From assembly GCA_029245795.1 (NCBI GenBank), contig JAQWOP010000017.1, positions 1 through 41,184 on the forward strand: a stretch of DNA of 41,184 nucleotides, read 5' to 3'. The notes beneath the pieces are model-generated. The model was not told where the DNA came from. It worked only from the letters and a program-made list of their open reading frames with translations, and searched no databases. Position 1 is the stretch's first letter; every line of letters begins with the position of its first letter. A program made the position numbers and the translations under genes. Below, piece after piece: positions 8,197-18,433 of the stretch. The DNA comes from Hyphomicrobiales bacterium. GTDB lineage: Bacteria; Pseudomonadota; Alphaproteobacteria; Rhizobiales; TMED25.

Positions 8197-10323
8197 ATGT
8201 TAACTGAATCCCAGCTTATCGATAGCATTTGCAAATATAATCCAACTACAAATAAAGTTTTAATAAATAGAGCTTTCAATTTGGCTGAGAGTGCTCATCA
8301 AAATCAGAAACGTAAGTCTGGTGACCCATACATTTCTCACCCATTAGCAGTCGCAAAAATCTTGACAGAATATAAGTTAGACGATTCCACAATTATTACT
8401 GCACTTTTGCATGATACCATTGAAGATACAAATTTAACATTAATTGAGGTTAAAAATCAATTTGGTGATGAAATTGCTGATTTAGTGGATGGTCTAACGA
8501 AGATTGGCAAATTAAATTTGTTTACTAAAGAAGCAGAGCAAGCAGAGAATTTTAGAAAGCTTATTTTGGCAATGTCTAATGACGTGCGTGTCTTGATTGT
8601 TAAGTTAGCTGATAGATTGCATAATATGAGAACAATAAATTATTTGCCACAAAACAAAAGGTTGAGCATAGCAAAGGAAACAATAGAAATTTACGCCCCG
8701 CTCTCAGGAAGGCTCGGCATTCAGTCATTAAAAGAAGAGCTGGAAGAACTATCTTTTGAAGTAATAAATTCAAAGGCTAGAAAAGTAATATTAGAAAAGC
8801 TAAAATCTCTTACTGCAGACTCTAGCAAATTGATTTTAGGAATAAAAAATGAATTATCTAAAGAAATCGCATCAAATGGAATAAAATTTTCAATTGAAGG
8901 CAGGGAAAAGAAACCCTATTCAATTTGGCACAAGATGGAAAGAAAATCTATATCTCTTGAACAATTATCTGATATTTATGGGTTTCGTATAATTTTAAAC
9001 TCTATTGATGATTGTTATAGAATTATTGGTATTGTTCATCAAAAATGGAATGCTATACCAGGCAGATTCAAAGATTATATATCTACTCCAAAAATAAATG
9101 ATTATCAATCTATTCATACAACTATTCTAGGTCCAGATAATAATAGAATAGAATTACAAATTAGGACAGGGCTGATGCATGATGTTGCAGAAAGAGGGGT
9201 TGCCGCGCATAGAAATTATAAAGATAGTATTGTTGATAAAGAAAAACAGACCTACCCATGGTTGGAAGACTTACTTGAGATGTTAGAACATGGAGAAAGT
9301 TCAGAAGATTTTCTTGAAAATACAAAATTAGAATTATTTCAAGACCAAGTTTTTTGTTTTACACCAAAAGGAAGAATTATAGCATTACCTCCGCGAGCAA
9401 CTCCAATTGATTTTGCATTTGAAGTTCATACTGATATTGGCATGAAATGTATTGGTTGTAGAATTAATGGTGTTAATTCGCCGCTATATACAGAATTGCT
9501 TAATGGTGATGAAATTCAAATAATTACAGACGAGAAATCATTACCCCCAATGGCTTGGGAAAAAATAACTATGACAGGTAAAGCTAAATTAGCCATAAGA
9601 AGAATCAATAAAGAAAAAATAAAGAATCAATATTTAGAACTAGGTAAGGAAATATTAGATAAACATATTAAAGTTTACACTAAAGTAAATAAAATTGATG
9701 ATATGAAGGATTTCTGTTCAAGGTTTGGTCTGAAGTCTATAGATGATTTTTATAGTAAAGTTGGAAGAGGTGAGATAAATCATGAAATGATATTAAAAGC
9801 CTTTGCAAAATTAAAGATTGTGGATAATCCTGAAGATCTTGATTTAGAGAATAATATGCAGGTTAATGGTGTAAGTATACCTGTTAGAGGGTTTGATAGA
9901 AATATACCGTTTAGATTTGCCGAAAATAGCAGGGTCGTTCCAGGAGATAAAATATTTGGAATATTAGATAGTGATACTGGTATTACAATTTATTCGAAGC
10001 AATCTAAAAACCTTAACAAGCATAGTGAGAATATTAATTCATATATAGATTTAACATGGGATATAGATAATAATTTAACAGAAAGATTTATAGCAAGAAT
10101 AATGATTGATTGTAAGAATCAGGTCGGCGCATTAGCAAAAATATCGAGGGCAATTGGTCTTTCAAATGCTAATATTGAAAATTTGAAATTAATTACAAGA
10201 TCAAGTGATTTTTATAAGTTAGATATAGACCTAGGAGTGTTTAATTTATCGCATTTAAATCTAGTAATTAGCTCTATTAGGAAGCTTCCTTTAGTTCATA
10301 GAGTTGTTAGAGTTATGGATTAA
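8197..10323 (+). CDS. Bifunctional (p)ppGpp synthetase/hydrolase (Rsh)
   Basis: The stringent-response enzyme, 708 residues, the usual RelA/SpoT length. The hydrolase HD domain is intact: His48, His72-Asp73, Glu76-Asp77 and Asp139, all at a constant offset from the well-studied Streptococcus Rel. The synthetase domain has the YSIWHKM region, Asp259 in LSDIYGFR, and Glu319 in ELQIRT, so both activities are expected. One oddity: the G-loop reads NDYQSIHT, with Asp302 where the family has Gly, just before the guanine-stacking Tyr303. A TGS domain (about 385-445) and a C-terminal ACT domain (about 635-708) follow for regulation on the ribosome. In alphaproteobacteria a single such enzyme usually does all ppGpp turnover. 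pyrE follows after 14 nt. Confidence 0.96.
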   Translation: MLTESQLIDSICKYNPTTNKVLINRAFNLAESAHQNQKRKSGDPYISHPLAVAKILTEYKLDDSTIITALLHDTIEDTNLTLIEVKNQFGDEIADLVDGLTKIGKLNLFTKEAEQAENFRKLILAMSNDVRVLIVKLADRLHNMRTINYLPQNKRLSIAKETIEIYAPLSGRLGIQSLKEELEELSFEVINSKARKVILEKLKSLTADSSKLILGIKNELSKEIASNGIKFSIEGREKKPYSIWHKMERKSISLEQLSDIYGFRIILNSIDDCYRIIGIVHQKWNAIPGRFKDYISTPKINDYQSIHTTILGPDNNRIELQIRTGLMHDVAERGVAAHRNYKDSIVDKEKQTYPWLEDLLEMLEHGESSEDFLENTKLELFQDQVFCFTPKGRIIALPPRATPIDFAFEVHTDIGMKCIGCRINGVNSPLYTELLNGDEIQIITDEKSLPPMAWEKITMTGKAKLAIRRINKEKIKNQYLELGKEILDKHIKVYTKVNKIDDMKDFCSRFGLKSIDDFYSKVGRGEINHEMILKAFAKLKIVDNPEDLDLENNMQVNGVSIPVRGFDRNIPFRFAENSRVVPGDKIFGILDSDTGITIYSKQSKNLNKHSENINSYIDLTWDIDNNLTERFIARIMIDCKNQVGALAKISRAIGLSNANIENLKLITRSSDFYKLDIDLGVFNLSHLNLVISSIRKLPLVHRVVRVMD

Positions 10324-10337
10324 ATGAGAGGTGTATT

Positions 10338-10919
10338 GTGAAATATAACGAAATTTTGAATAAGTTCATTCAAGCTCAGGCTCTAATGGAAGGTCATTTT
10401 ATACTCAGTTCTGGCTTACACTCTGCAAAATATATACAATGCGCAAGGGTAATGATGTATCCAAAAATTGCCCAAGAATTATGTCATTCACTTGTAAAAA
10501 AAATTACTGAAAATATTGGTAAAATTGATATAGTTGCTTCGCCAGCAATGGGTGGAGTTATTGTAGGTTATGAAGTGGCAAGACAGTTAGAGGTGCCTGC
10601 AGTTTTTTTTGAAAGAGTGGATGGGAAATTCTGCTTGCGAAGAGGTTTTGAAATAGAAAAAAATGTGAGATGTCTTATGGTAGAAGATATTATCACCACA
10701 GGCTTATCTTCTCGAGAATGTATAGCTGCAATACAAAATTATAATGCAAATGTAGTTGGAGCAGCGTGTTTGATAGATAGGTCTATGGGAAATGCAGATG
10801 TTGGTGTCGAAATTGTTTCTTTGACTCAAATGGAAATCCAAACCTACAATGAACAGAATATTCCAGAGTGGTTAAAAGCTATACCCGTCACTAAACCGGG
10901 AAGTAGAAATCTTATATAG
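10338..10919 (+). CDS. pyrE: Orotate phosphoribosyltransferase
   Basis: Joins orotate to PRPP to give OMP in pyrimidine synthesis. The 193 residues contain the PRPP-binding signature CLMVEDIITTG at about 112-122, the FILSSGLHS segment near residue 21, and the mobile loop DGKFCLRRGFEI. It uses a GTG start with a GAGAGG motif 7 nt upstream, and there is no better ATG that keeps the N-terminus. It lies 14 nt after rsh and 2 nt before pdxJ, so it is clearly in the same transcription unit. Confidence 0.96.
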   Translation: MKYNEILNKFIQAQALMEGHFILSSGLHSAKYIQCARVMMYPKIAQELCHSLVKKITENIGKIDIVASPAMGGVIVGYEVARQLEVPAVFFERVDGKFCLRRGFEIEKNVRCLMVEDIITTGLSSRECIAAIQNYNANVVGAACLIDRSMGNADVGVEIVSLTQMEIQTYNEQNIPEWLKAIPVTKPGSRNLI

Positions 10920-10921
10920 AT

Positions 10922-11659
10922 ATGAATAATAATTATCTTAGATTAGGCGTTAATATAGATCATGTGGCAACAATAAGAAATGCTCGTGGAGTTATTCATC
11001 CCGATCCACTAAAAGCGGCTCAAATAGCATCTCAATCTGGTGCTGATGGAATTACAGCTCACCTAAGGGAAGACAGAAGACATATAAGTGATGAAGATAT
11101 TGCGAGGTTAATAGATATTGATATTCCTTTGAATTTAGAAATGGCTCCAACGAAGGAAATGCTTGATATTGCTGTTAAACATAAACCAAATGCATGTTGT
11201 TTGGTACCAGAGAAAAGACAAGAAGTAACTACTGAAGGTGGCTTAGACTTAGATAAGAATTTCAATCTAATAAAAAGTTGTATTGAAAAATTAAAAGAAA
11301 ATAAAATACGTGTTTCACTTTTTATAGATCCAAATGAAAATCATATTGATAAAGCAAAAGAGCTTAATGCAGATATTGTTGAAATTCATACAGGAACATT
11401 CGCAAGAACTTTTAGTAAAAATGATAGTTTCCAAAAAGAATTTAAAAAAATTCAAAGCATTGCCAATTATGCTAGTGATATTGGTTTAGAAGTTCACGCA
11501 GGTCATGGTTTGTCCTATGAAACAACAGAAATTATCGCTAAGATCTCTGTTCTTAAAGAATTAAATATTGGACATTTTATTATTGGAGAGGCGGTCTTTG
11601 ATGGCTTGGATTGTGTTATCAAAAGAATGAAGGCCATTATTAATAATGCAAGAGAATAG
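10922..11659 (+). CDS. pdxJ: Pyridoxine 5'-phosphate synthase
   Basis: Makes pyridoxine 5'-phosphate from 1-deoxyxylulose 5-phosphate and 3-amino-2-oxopropyl phosphate in the DXP-dependent B6 pathway. The 245 residues form a TIM barrel with LGVNIDHVATIRNARG at 8-23 and HLREDRRHI at 47-55, which holds the active-site histidine and arginines. EVHAGHGLSYE lies near residue 190, and IGHFIIGEA binds phosphate near the C-terminus. The PLP product serves hemA, glyA, metY and the class I aminotransferase found in the same window. Only 2 nt separate it from pyrE, and its stop is 1 nt before the acpS start. Confidence 0.97.
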   Translation: MNNNYLRLGVNIDHVATIRNARGVIHPDPLKAAQIASQSGADGITAHLREDRRHISDEDIARLIDIDIPLNLEMAPTKEMLDIAVKHKPNACCLVPEKRQEVTTEGGLDLDKNFNLIKSCIEKLKENKIRVSLFIDPNENHIDKAKELNADIVEIHTGTFARTFSKNDSFQKEFKKIQSIANYASDIGLEVHAGHGLSYETTEIIAKISVLKELNIGHFIIGEAVFDGLDCVIKRMKAIINNARE

Positions 11660-11660
11660 A

Positions 11661-12065
11661 ATGATTGTAGGTATAGGAAGTGACATCATAGATATACTAA
11701 GAATTGAGAAAGTGCTCTTTAGGTTTAATCAAAGATTTAAAAACAGGGTATTTACAGATCTCGAAGTAATTAAGTGTGACGGTAGGCGATTGAGTGTTAA
11801 CTCTTATGCTAAAAGATATGCTGCAAAGGAAGCATGTTCAAAAGCTCTTGGTACAGGTTTTAGAAAAGGAGTTTATTGGAAGGATATTGAGATAAGAAAT
11901 AATAAAGATGGTAAGCCAGAAATATCTTTACATAATGGAGCAAAGAAAAGGTTGGAGACCCTTATACCTGATGGAAATATCGGGAAATTGGATTTAAGTA
12001 TAACTGATGAATATCCTTATGCACAGGCAACTGTAATAATAACTTATTATAAGTCAGATCGATGA
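11661..12065 (+). CDS. acpS: Holo-[acyl-carrier-protein] synthase
   Basis: Transfers 4'-phosphopantetheine from CoA to a serine on acyl carrier protein, which switches on fatty acid synthesis. I place the start at 11661 because it gives the family N-terminus MIVGIGSDII; an earlier ATG at 11646 adds only five residues and lies inside pdxJ. AAGAG lies about 8 nt upstream. The 134 residues include the magnesium-binding Asp8 and Glu57 in RYAAKEACSKALGTG. It overlaps the lepB start by 4 nt (ATGA), so translation is coupled. Confidence 0.95.
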   Translation: MIVGIGSDIIDILRIEKVLFRFNQRFKNRVFTDLEVIKCDGRRLSVNSYAKRYAAKEACSKALGTGFRKGVYWKDIEIRNNKDGKPEISLHNGAKKRLETLIPDGNIGKLDLSITDEYPYAQATVIITYYKSDR

Positions 12066-12793
12066 ACCAGAAGAAGAAAAATACTATAAAAGATAACTTG
12101 AGGACGATTATTTCTGCTGTTTTAATTGCTCTGTTTATAAGAACATTCTTATATCAACCATTTACGATCCCTTCAGGATCAATGCTTCCAAATTTGTTAA
12201 TTGGTGATTATTTATTTGTATCAAAATACTCATATGGTTATTCCAAATATTCCATACCATTTTCTCCAAATATTATAAGTAATCGTGTATTCCAGAGGCT
12301 ACCTGAAAGAGGTGACGTGGTTGTCTTTAGGCTACCAAAAGACACTAGTATTGATTATATTAAGCGAATAATTGGGTTACCAGGTGATACAGTACAAGTA
12401 TTAAACGGAGTTGTATCTGTAAATGATATACCCCTCAATCAATCATACTATGATGAACATTATAAATATTTTAATCAGTATGCTAAAAATAAGGTTTTAA
12501 ATGAAAAAATAGGAGACAAATCTTATGTAGTCCTTAACCTAGACGAAGAAAGCATTGGAGATAATACGTACACTTATAAAGTTCCATTAAAACATTATTT
12601 TATGATGGGTGATAATCGAGATAATTCTCTAGATTCACGTTTTATAGAACAAGTTGGTTATGTGCCGTATGAAAATTTAATAGGGCGAGCTGAATACTTA
12701 TTTTTTTCATCTGATAGGTCAATTCCAATATGGAAAATATGGCAATGGCATAAAAAATATAGATTCGATAGAGTTTTTAAGAAAATAATTTAA
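12062..12793 (+). CDS. lepB: Signal peptidase I
   Basis: Cleaves signal peptides from exported proteins at the outer face of the inner membrane. The 243 residues have one N-terminal membrane helix (about 13-29), then the catalytic Ser40 in PSGSM and the general base Lys101 in YIKRIIGLPGD. The box MGDNRDNSLDSR lies about 180-191. A serine/lysine dyad with all conserved boxes means it is active. It overlaps acpS by 4 nt and ends 2 nt before rnc, the usual alphaproteobacterial arrangement. Substrates in this window include the slt product and the L,D-transpeptidase, but not the lipoprotein BamE. Confidence 0.96.
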   Translation: MNQKKKNTIKDNLRTIISAVLIALFIRTFLYQPFTIPSGSMLPNLLIGDYLFVSKYSYGYSKYSIPFSPNIISNRVFQRLPERGDVVVFRLPKDTSIDYIKRIIGLPGDTVQVLNGVVSVNDIPLNQSYYDEHYKYFNQYAKNKVLNEKIGDKSYVVLNLDEESIGDNTYTYKVPLKHYFMMGDNRDNSLDSRFIEQVGYVPYENLIGRAEYLFFSSDRSIPIWKIWQWHKKYRFDRVFKKII

Positions 12794-12795
12794 TT

Positions 12796-13482
12796 ATGAT
12801 GGATAATAAGAAACTTTTTGATGATATAAGTTATGAGTTTGATGATTTAACTTTATTAAATGATAGCCTAACACACACAAATAAATCAAAGAAAAAAAAT
12901 TCAAAATTTCAAAGATTAGAATTTTTAGGTGATAGAATTTTAGGTCTTGTTATTGCAGATATTCTCTTTCATAAATTTATCAAAGAGTCAGAAGGAGACT
13001 TGACAAGGAGGATGCATAACTTAGTGAATGAGGAAACTTTAGCTAAGATAGCCAAAGAGATAAATTTGAGTAATTATTTGATTCTCAGTTATAATGAAGA
13101 GAAGTCGGGTGGTAGAGATAAAAATACTATTTTATCTGACTCATTGGAAGCTATGATTGCCGCAATATATATTGATAGTAATTATAAATCAGTTTTTGAA
13201 TTTGTATCAAAACACTGGGCTAAGTATCTTTCTGAAATAAAGAATCCTCCCATTGATCCTAAAACAGAGTTACAGGAGTGGTGTCAAAGTAAAGGTTTTG
13301 ATTTACCAGTTTATAAACAGGTTGAGAAGAGAGGCCCTGATCATAATCCTGAATTTGTTATAAAGGTAGTCGTCAATGAGGAATTCGAAACTGAAGGCGG
13401 CGGATTAACCAAAAAACAAGCAGAGAGGAAAGCAGCATTAAATGCTCTTATAAGTGAATATGTCTCAAGTTATAGAAAATAA
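12796..13482 (+). CDS. rnc: Ribonuclease III
   Basis: Cleaves double-stranded RNA in rRNA and mRNA processing. The 228 residues show the signature RLEFLGDRILG (40-50), with metal ligands Glu42 and Asp46, and the second acidic pair in DSLEAMIAAIYID. A C-terminal double-stranded-RNA-binding domain covers about 155-226, ending in GGGLTKKQAERKAALNAL. Two in-frame ATGs (12796 and 12799) are nearly equivalent. The 3' end overlaps era by 23 nt if era starts at 13460, a common coupling of these two rRNA-maturation genes. Confidence 0.96.
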   Translation: MMDNKKLFDDISYEFDDLTLLNDSLTHTNKSKKKNSKFQRLEFLGDRILGLVIADILFHKFIKESEGDLTRRMHNLVNEETLAKIAKEINLSNYLILSYNEEKSGGRDKNTILSDSLEAMIAAIYIDSNYKSVFEFVSKHWAKYLSEIKNPPIDPKTELQEWCQSKGFDLPVYKQVEKRGPDHNPEFVIKVVVNEEFETEGGGLTKKQAERKAALNALISEYVSSYRK

Positions 13483-14341
13483 ATTTAAATGCGGTCATGT
13501 TGCAATAGTAGGCTCCCCTAATGTTGGTAAGTCTACACTTTTAAATGCAATTATTAGAAAAAAAATTTCAATAGTTTCACATAAAGTTCAGACAACAAGG
13601 ACCAGAATTCAGGCCATCTTGTCAAAAGATTCATCTCAAATTATATTTATTGATACTCCAGGAATTTTTAAACCAAAGAAACTAAGAGAAAGACCACTTG
13701 TCCGAGAGGCCTGGAAAAGTCTAGATCAAGCTAATGTAATAATATTTGTTCTTGATGCCACAAAGGAAATTAGTGATGTTTCATTGGCGCTTCTAGATGA
13801 AGTTAGTAATTCCAATATAGAATTAATAGTTGTTCTAAATAAAATAGATCTTGTTGATAAAGAAGAGCTTTTGAGTTTGATTGATAAAATAAAGGTAAAT
13901 AATGCAGTTCATAATATTTTTCTAATATCAGCTTTAAAGTATGATGGTGTATTAAAATTATTAGATGATGTAATAAAAAAAATTCCATATGGTGAGTGGA
14001 TATATCCAAAAGAAATGTCAACTAATATATCAGACATGGCAATAGCAGAAGAATTTACAAGAGAAAAAATTTATCAATATGTGCATAAAGAGATTCCATA
14101 TTCAATAATTATTGATACTGAAAATTGGATTGAAAAAAGTAAGAATGTGATACAAGTCCATCAAAATATCTATGTTACAAATAATAACCATAAGAAAATA
14201 ATATTAGGAAAAGATGGAGAAAAAATCAAACAAATATCAATTGAATCAAGACTTGATATAGAACAATATTTAAATAAGAAGGTTCATCTTTATTTGTATA
14301 TTAAGCTGAGGAAAAATAATTATATATCTAATATCTCATAG
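13460..14341 (+). CDS. era: GTPase Era
   Basis: A GTPase that binds the 3' end of 16S rRNA during small-subunit assembly. Motifs are the P-loop GSPNVGKST (about 18-26), DTPG for G3, NKID for G4 and SALK for G5. A C-terminal KH domain contains the GKDGEKIKQI loop. I use the ATG at 13460, giving 293 residues; a GTG two codons upstream is also possible. It overlaps the end of rnc. The stop is 43 nt before the recO start. Confidence 0.95.
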   Translation: MSQVIENKFKCGHVAIVGSPNVGKSTLLNAIIRKKISIVSHKVQTTRTRIQAILSKDSSQIIFIDTPGIFKPKKLRERPLVREAWKSLDQANVIIFVLDATKEISDVSLALLDEVSNSNIELIVVLNKIDLVDKEELLSLIDKIKVNNAVHNIFLISALKYDGVLKLLDDVIKKIPYGEWIYPKEMSTNISDMAIAEEFTREKIYQYVHKEIPYSIIIDTENWIEKSKNVIQVHQNIYVTNNNHKKIILGKDGEKIKQISIESRLDIEQYLNKKVHLYLYIKLRKNNYISNIS

Positions 14342-14383
14342 TACCATGGATTATCTTTTATATTGTTTGACGGAATCTATTTG

Positions 14384-15100
14384 ATGGAATTTACAGATTC
14401 AGGCATTGTGATTTCTATAAAAAAATATGGAGAAAGTGCTGGATTGCTAGAGGTGATAACTGAAAATCATGGCAGACACATGGGTTTAGTGAGAGGTTAT
14501 CAGTCAAAAAATAACAAAGCTCTCCTTCAACCAGGGAATTCAATAAGTTTAACTTGGCGTGCTAGATTATCTGAACATTTAGGTGTTTTTAATTTTGAGC
14601 TAATTACTTCGAGATCACATATTATAATGGTAAATAAAATTGCAATTATAATATTACAAAATCTTATCTCTCACCTGAAATTGTTACCTGAAAGAGAGAT
14701 ATATAGAGAAATATATTATCTAACAGAAAACACATTAGATGTTTTGGGTGAAGACAATAAAATTATTGAAAATTTCATTAAATGGGAATTAATTCTTTTA
14801 AAGGAATTAGGTTTTGGAGTTGATCTTTCAGAATGTACAGTTACAAAAACAACTGATAATTTAAAGTATGTTTCCCCAAAATCACGAAAAGCTGTATCAA
14901 AGGAAGTTGGCGAACCATACAAACACAGGCTTCTAGAAATTCCACCTTTTCTCATTAAGGATATTAAATCAAATAAGAAAGATTTAATGAAAGGCCTTTT
15001 ATTAACAGAATTCTTTCTTAAACAAGATTTGTATGGCCCAATGGAATTAAAGTTAACAAGTTTTCGTGATAGTCTTTATAAATTAATCAATAGTAATTGA
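14384..15100 (+). CDS. recO: DNA repair protein RecO
   Basis: Helps RecR load RecA on SSB-coated single-stranded DNA in RecFOR repair. I place the start at the ATG at 14384, giving [17 protein letters not shown], which matches the family N-terminus and has CGGA upstream; the longer frame begins at a TTG seven codons earlier. The 238 residues hold an N-terminal OB fold (to about 80), a helical middle with [11 protein letters not shown]-like spacing (here [18 protein letters not shown]), and the [11 protein letters not shown] segment typical of alphaproteobacteria. Its stop overlaps the likely parC start (TTGA). Confidence 0.92.
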   Translation: MEFTDSGIVISIKKYGESAGLLEVITENHGRHMGLVRGYQSKNNKALLQPGNSISLTWRARLSEHLGVFNFELITSRSHIIMVNKIAIIILQNLISHLKLLPEREIYREIYYLTENTLDVLGEDNKIIENFIKWELILLKELGFGVDLSECTVTKTTDNLKYVSPKSRKAVSKEVGEPYKHRLLEIPPFLIKDIKSNKKDLMKGLLLTEFFLKQDLYGPMELKLTSFRDSLYKLINSN

Positions 15101-17355
15101 AGTGGTTATCGTCTTTGGCAATAGATAAAGAAATTAAAATAGAATCAGACTTTGTTGATGTATTAAAAGAAAAGTATCTTTCATATGCTCTATCAACAAT
15201 AACTGATAGAGCATTGCCAGATGTAAGAGATGGATTGAAACCTGTACATAGAAGATTGCTTTATGCAATGTCTGAATTAAAGCTTGGATCCGAAAATTCA
15301 TTTAAGAAATGTGCGAGAGTTGTTGGTGATGTTATTGGCAAGTATCACCCGCATGGAGAACAGGCTGTTTATGATTCACTTGTGAAGCTAGCCCAAGATT
15401 TTTCACATAGATATCCTTTAATTCAAGGGCAAGGTAATTTTGGAAATATAGATGGAGATAACGCTGCAGCTATGAGATATACCGAATCTAGGCTCACTAG
15501 GGTATCTGAGTTAATTATGGATAAAATGAATGATAAAACGGTTGATTTTATTGGTAATTATGATGAAACAGAGTTTGAGCCTAAGGTTTTTCCCGCCTCA
15601 TTTCCAAATTTATTAGCTAACGGTTCCAGTGGAATTGCTGTTGGCATGGCGACAAATATACCGCCTCATAATATATTGGAGATATTGGAAATGTCACTAA
15701 AGCTAATCAAGAATAATGATATTTCTGATGAAGAGTTAATGGAGGGTTTCTTTGGCCCAGACTTCCCAACTGGCGGTTTTATTATAAGTAGTAGAAAAGA
15801 AATTATCGAAATATATTCAAAGGGTCGAGGAACTATTAAAGTAAGATGTAGATGGGAGGAAATAAAAGAAAAAGGTAGTTATTCTATAAAAATAACAGAA
15901 ATCCCATTTGGTGTCCAAAAATCAAAATTAATTGAGAAGCTTGCTGATTGCGTTATAAATAAGACTTTACCTGAAATATCAGATATTCGCGACGAGTCAG
16001 ATGAAACTGTTTGCATAATAATAAAACCTAAAACTAACGAAATCACTGCAAATCAATTAATGAGCAGAATATATCAACTATCTGATCTTGAAATAAGCTT
16101 GTCAATAAATATGAATGTACTTCAGAATGGTGATTATAAAGTTCCTAAAGTTCTTGGTGTGAAAGATATTCTAAGGCAATGGATTGAACACCGCCACAGG
16201 ATGTTAATTAAAAGCAATCAATATTATTTGAAAAGAGCTGAGAATAGGATTCATAACCTTGAAGGTTATCTCGTAGTTTATTTAAATATGGATAAAGTAA
16301 TATCCATAATTCGTAATAATGACAATCCCAAGAAAGATCTTATTAAGGTATTTGATCTTTCTGAAAAACAAGCTGATTCAATTCTGGATATGAAACTTAG
16401 ATCACTCAGAAAATTAGAAGAACTTGTTATTAAGAAAGATTTAGAAAATCTCACCAAGGAAACGAAAAAAATAAAATTACTTTTAAACTCTGAATTAAAG
16501 CAAAAAAATGAGATTAGAAATCAAATTATTGAATTACAGAATCTATTTCTAGATAGTCCACACTTAAAAGAAATGTCTACTAGATTAACTAGCTTTGAGG
16601 AAGCTATGGATGATGAGAAATATAAAATTGATGAAATAATACGTCCATTTACTTTTGTATTTACAGAAAGGGGATGGTTAAGAATATTTCCAGGCCATGA
16701 AATAGAAGAACAAGATGTCAAACTTAAAAATGGCGATCAAATTAGATATTTAAATAGATTATTTTCTTCCGATAAAATTTTATTATTTACTGAAAAAGGA
16801 AAAGCCTACACGTTATATTTAAACAAGTTAGACTTTAATCTCAACGATTATCAACCTATAAGAAAGTATATAAATATTGATGTAGATGAACCAATTGTTG
16901 AGCTAATTGTGGATAATATTCAAAATCAAGAGTTGATTGTAATTTCTTCTTTTGGTAAAGGTTTGATATGTAAGCAATCTAGCAGCATTTCAGCTACAAG
17001 GAATGGGAAAAAGATTATGAATTTTACACATTCAGGAGATTATTTAAAGATTGTAAGGCATGTAAATGGAACTCATATTGCAATCTTAAATAATTTAGGA
17101 AATTTACTGGTTTTTAATCATACGGAATTAAATCGAATCTCACAAGGGTCAGGTGTCATTTTTCAAAAAGTAAAAGATGGACAAATAATTGATGCTGAAA
17201 CATTTAATATTGAAGAAGAAATAAATTTGAAAAGCCAAATTAATAAGAGATCTAAATTAAGATTAAAAGATATAAAGCCCTATATTGGTGAAAGAGGAAG
17301 GTTAGGTAAAAAGATCGATCTTTTAAAAGTAAGTGATTTATATTTCCAAAAGTGA
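15097..17355 (+). CDS. parC: DNA topoisomerase IV subunit A
   Basis: The DNA-cleaving subunit that, with ParE, decatenates daughter chromosomes. The 752 residues begin with [26 protein letters not shown], and the catalytic Arg127-Tyr128 lie in AAMRYTESR. The C-terminal beta-propeller is short, and I do not see a GyrA box, so this is ParC rather than GyrA; the position after recO agrees with this. In the quinolone-contact region [10 protein letters not shown], Gln89 stands where E. coli has Ser80, a substitution I associate with alphaproteobacterial ParC. The start is uncertain: the TTG at 15097 overlaps the recO stop and has no clear ribosome-binding site. It converges with the MscS gene, with 19 nt between stops. 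Confidence 0.94.
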   Translation: MKWLSSLAIDKEIKIESDFVDVLKEKYLSYALSTITDRALPDVRDGLKPVHRRLLYAMSELKLGSENSFKKCARVVGDVIGKYHPHGEQAVYDSLVKLAQDFSHRYPLIQGQGNFGNIDGDNAAAMRYTESRLTRVSELIMDKMNDKTVDFIGNYDETEFEPKVFPASFPNLLANGSSGIAVGMATNIPPHNILEILEMSLKLIKNNDISDEELMEGFFGPDFPTGGFIISSRKEIIEIYSKGRGTIKVRCRWEEIKEKGSYSIKITEIPFGVQKSKLIEKLADCVINKTLPEISDIRDESDETVCIIIKPKTNEITANQLMSRIYQLSDLEISLSINMNVLQNGDYKVPKVLGVKDILRQWIEHRHRMLIKSNQYYLKRAENRIHNLEGYLVVYLNMDKVISIIRNNDNPKKDLIKVFDLSEKQADSILDMKLRSLRKLEELVIKKDLENLTKETKKIKLLLNSELKQKNEIRNQIIELQNLFLDSPHLKEMSTRLTSFEEAMDDEKYKIDEIIRPFTFVFTERGWLRIFPGHEIEEQDVKLKNGDQIRYLNRLFSSDKILLFTEKGKAYTLYLNKLDFNLNDYQPIRKYINIDVDEPIVELIVDNIQNQELIVISSFGKGLICKQSSSISATRNGKKIMNFTHSGDYLKIVRHVNGTHIAILNNLGNLLVFNHTELNRISQGSGVIFQKVKDGQIIDAETFNIEEEINLKSQINKRSKLRLKDIKPYIGERGRLGKKIDLLKVSDLYFQK

Positions 17356-17374
17356 TTAAATAATCACAATTCTT

Positions 17375-18433
17375 TTATTCTTTTGATATATGTAATGTTT
17401 GGGTTGGATATGCAAAATCTATTTTTAGTTCTTCAAATTTTTTAAAGATCTCATAGTTAATTGTTTGCTGAACTTTCATATACTCATTGTAATCATTATC
17501 TGGTGCAGATACATAAAAAACAATTTCAAATAACAAAGATGAGTCTCCAAAACTTTTAAAATTAGCTCTATCGAATCTTGCAAAATCTGTTTTTTCTATT
17601 ATCTTTTCAATTACATCAGGTATTTTAGTTAAAAGACTATAGGATGTTTGATAAACAACCCCAAGTTCAAAAATAGCTCTTCTTTCTTTCATTCTTTTGT
17701 AATTTCTAACTCGACTCCCTAACAAGTCAGCGTTTGAGCAGACGAGCTCTTCTCCAGATAAAGCTCTTATTCTTGTTGTTTTAATTCCAATTTGCTCAAC
17801 AGTGCCTGAAATGTCACCAACGACAATGTAATCATCAATTTCAAAAGGTTTATCAAGAACAATTGCTAAGGACGCAAATAAATCACCAAGGATATTTTGG
17901 GCCGCTAGAGCAATAGCTATACCTCCAATCCCAAGTCCTGCAACTAGAGCGGTTATATCAATTCCTATATTTTCAATACATAAAAGAAGTGCAATAGACC
18001 AGATTACTGATCTTGCAATAAATTTAATTAAGGATACTGCATTTTTAACCTGACTTTTTCTACTAGTAGTTTTAAATTTATTATTATTAATAATCAAATA
18101 TGAAACAACACCATCCGTTATATAGGCAATCTGGACAAAAAATATCAAAGATAGTAAAATATGAATTGTGGAAATGATGGGATAATTTTGAAAGATTATT
18201 TGAGATATAAACAAGAATACAAGCGAGAAGATCCCAATATTATGAAATCTATCAAGAATTATATTAATTATTTGGAACAAATTACTTTTTTCTTTTATAC
18301 CAACTATAATTCGGCTCTTTGCCCATATAAGAAATAAATATAGCAATATTGCCAAAAATATATTAATTCCTCCATAGAGAGTAATATTTAAATAGTTGTT
18401 TGCAATCAAATCAAGACCCATTTTTATATCCAT
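17375..18433 (-). CDS. MscS-family mechanosensitive ion channel
   Basis: An inner-membrane channel that opens under membrane tension to release solutes during osmotic downshock. The 352 residues have four to five N-terminal membrane helices. The Gly/Ala-rich pore helix (LVAGLGIGGIAIALAAQN) is followed by the beta-domain signature DKPFEIDDYIVVGDISGTVEQIGIKTTRIR. Length is close to the small MscS type with two extra helices. The ATG at 18433 lies 23 nt inside the 3' end of hemB; the Met at codon 5 (18421) is an alternative. The overlap suggests coupling to hemB on the minus strand. Confidence 0.93.
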   Translation of the reverse strand: MDIKMGLDLIANNYLNITLYGGINIFLAILLYLFLIWAKSRIIVGIKEKSNLFQIINIILDRFHNIGIFSLVFLFISQIIFQNYPIISTIHILLSLIFFVQIAYITDGVVSYLIINNNKFKTTSRKSQVKNAVSLIKFIARSVIWSIALLLCIENIGIDITALVAGLGIGGIAIALAAQNILGDLFASLAIVLDKPFEIDDYIVVGDISGTVEQIGIKTTRIRALSGEELVCSNADLLGSRVRNYKRMKERRAIFELGVVYQTSYSLLTKIPDVIEKIIEKTDFARFDRANFKSFGDSSLLFEIVFYVSAPDNDYNEYMKVQQTINYEIFKKFEELKIDFAYPTQTLHISKE

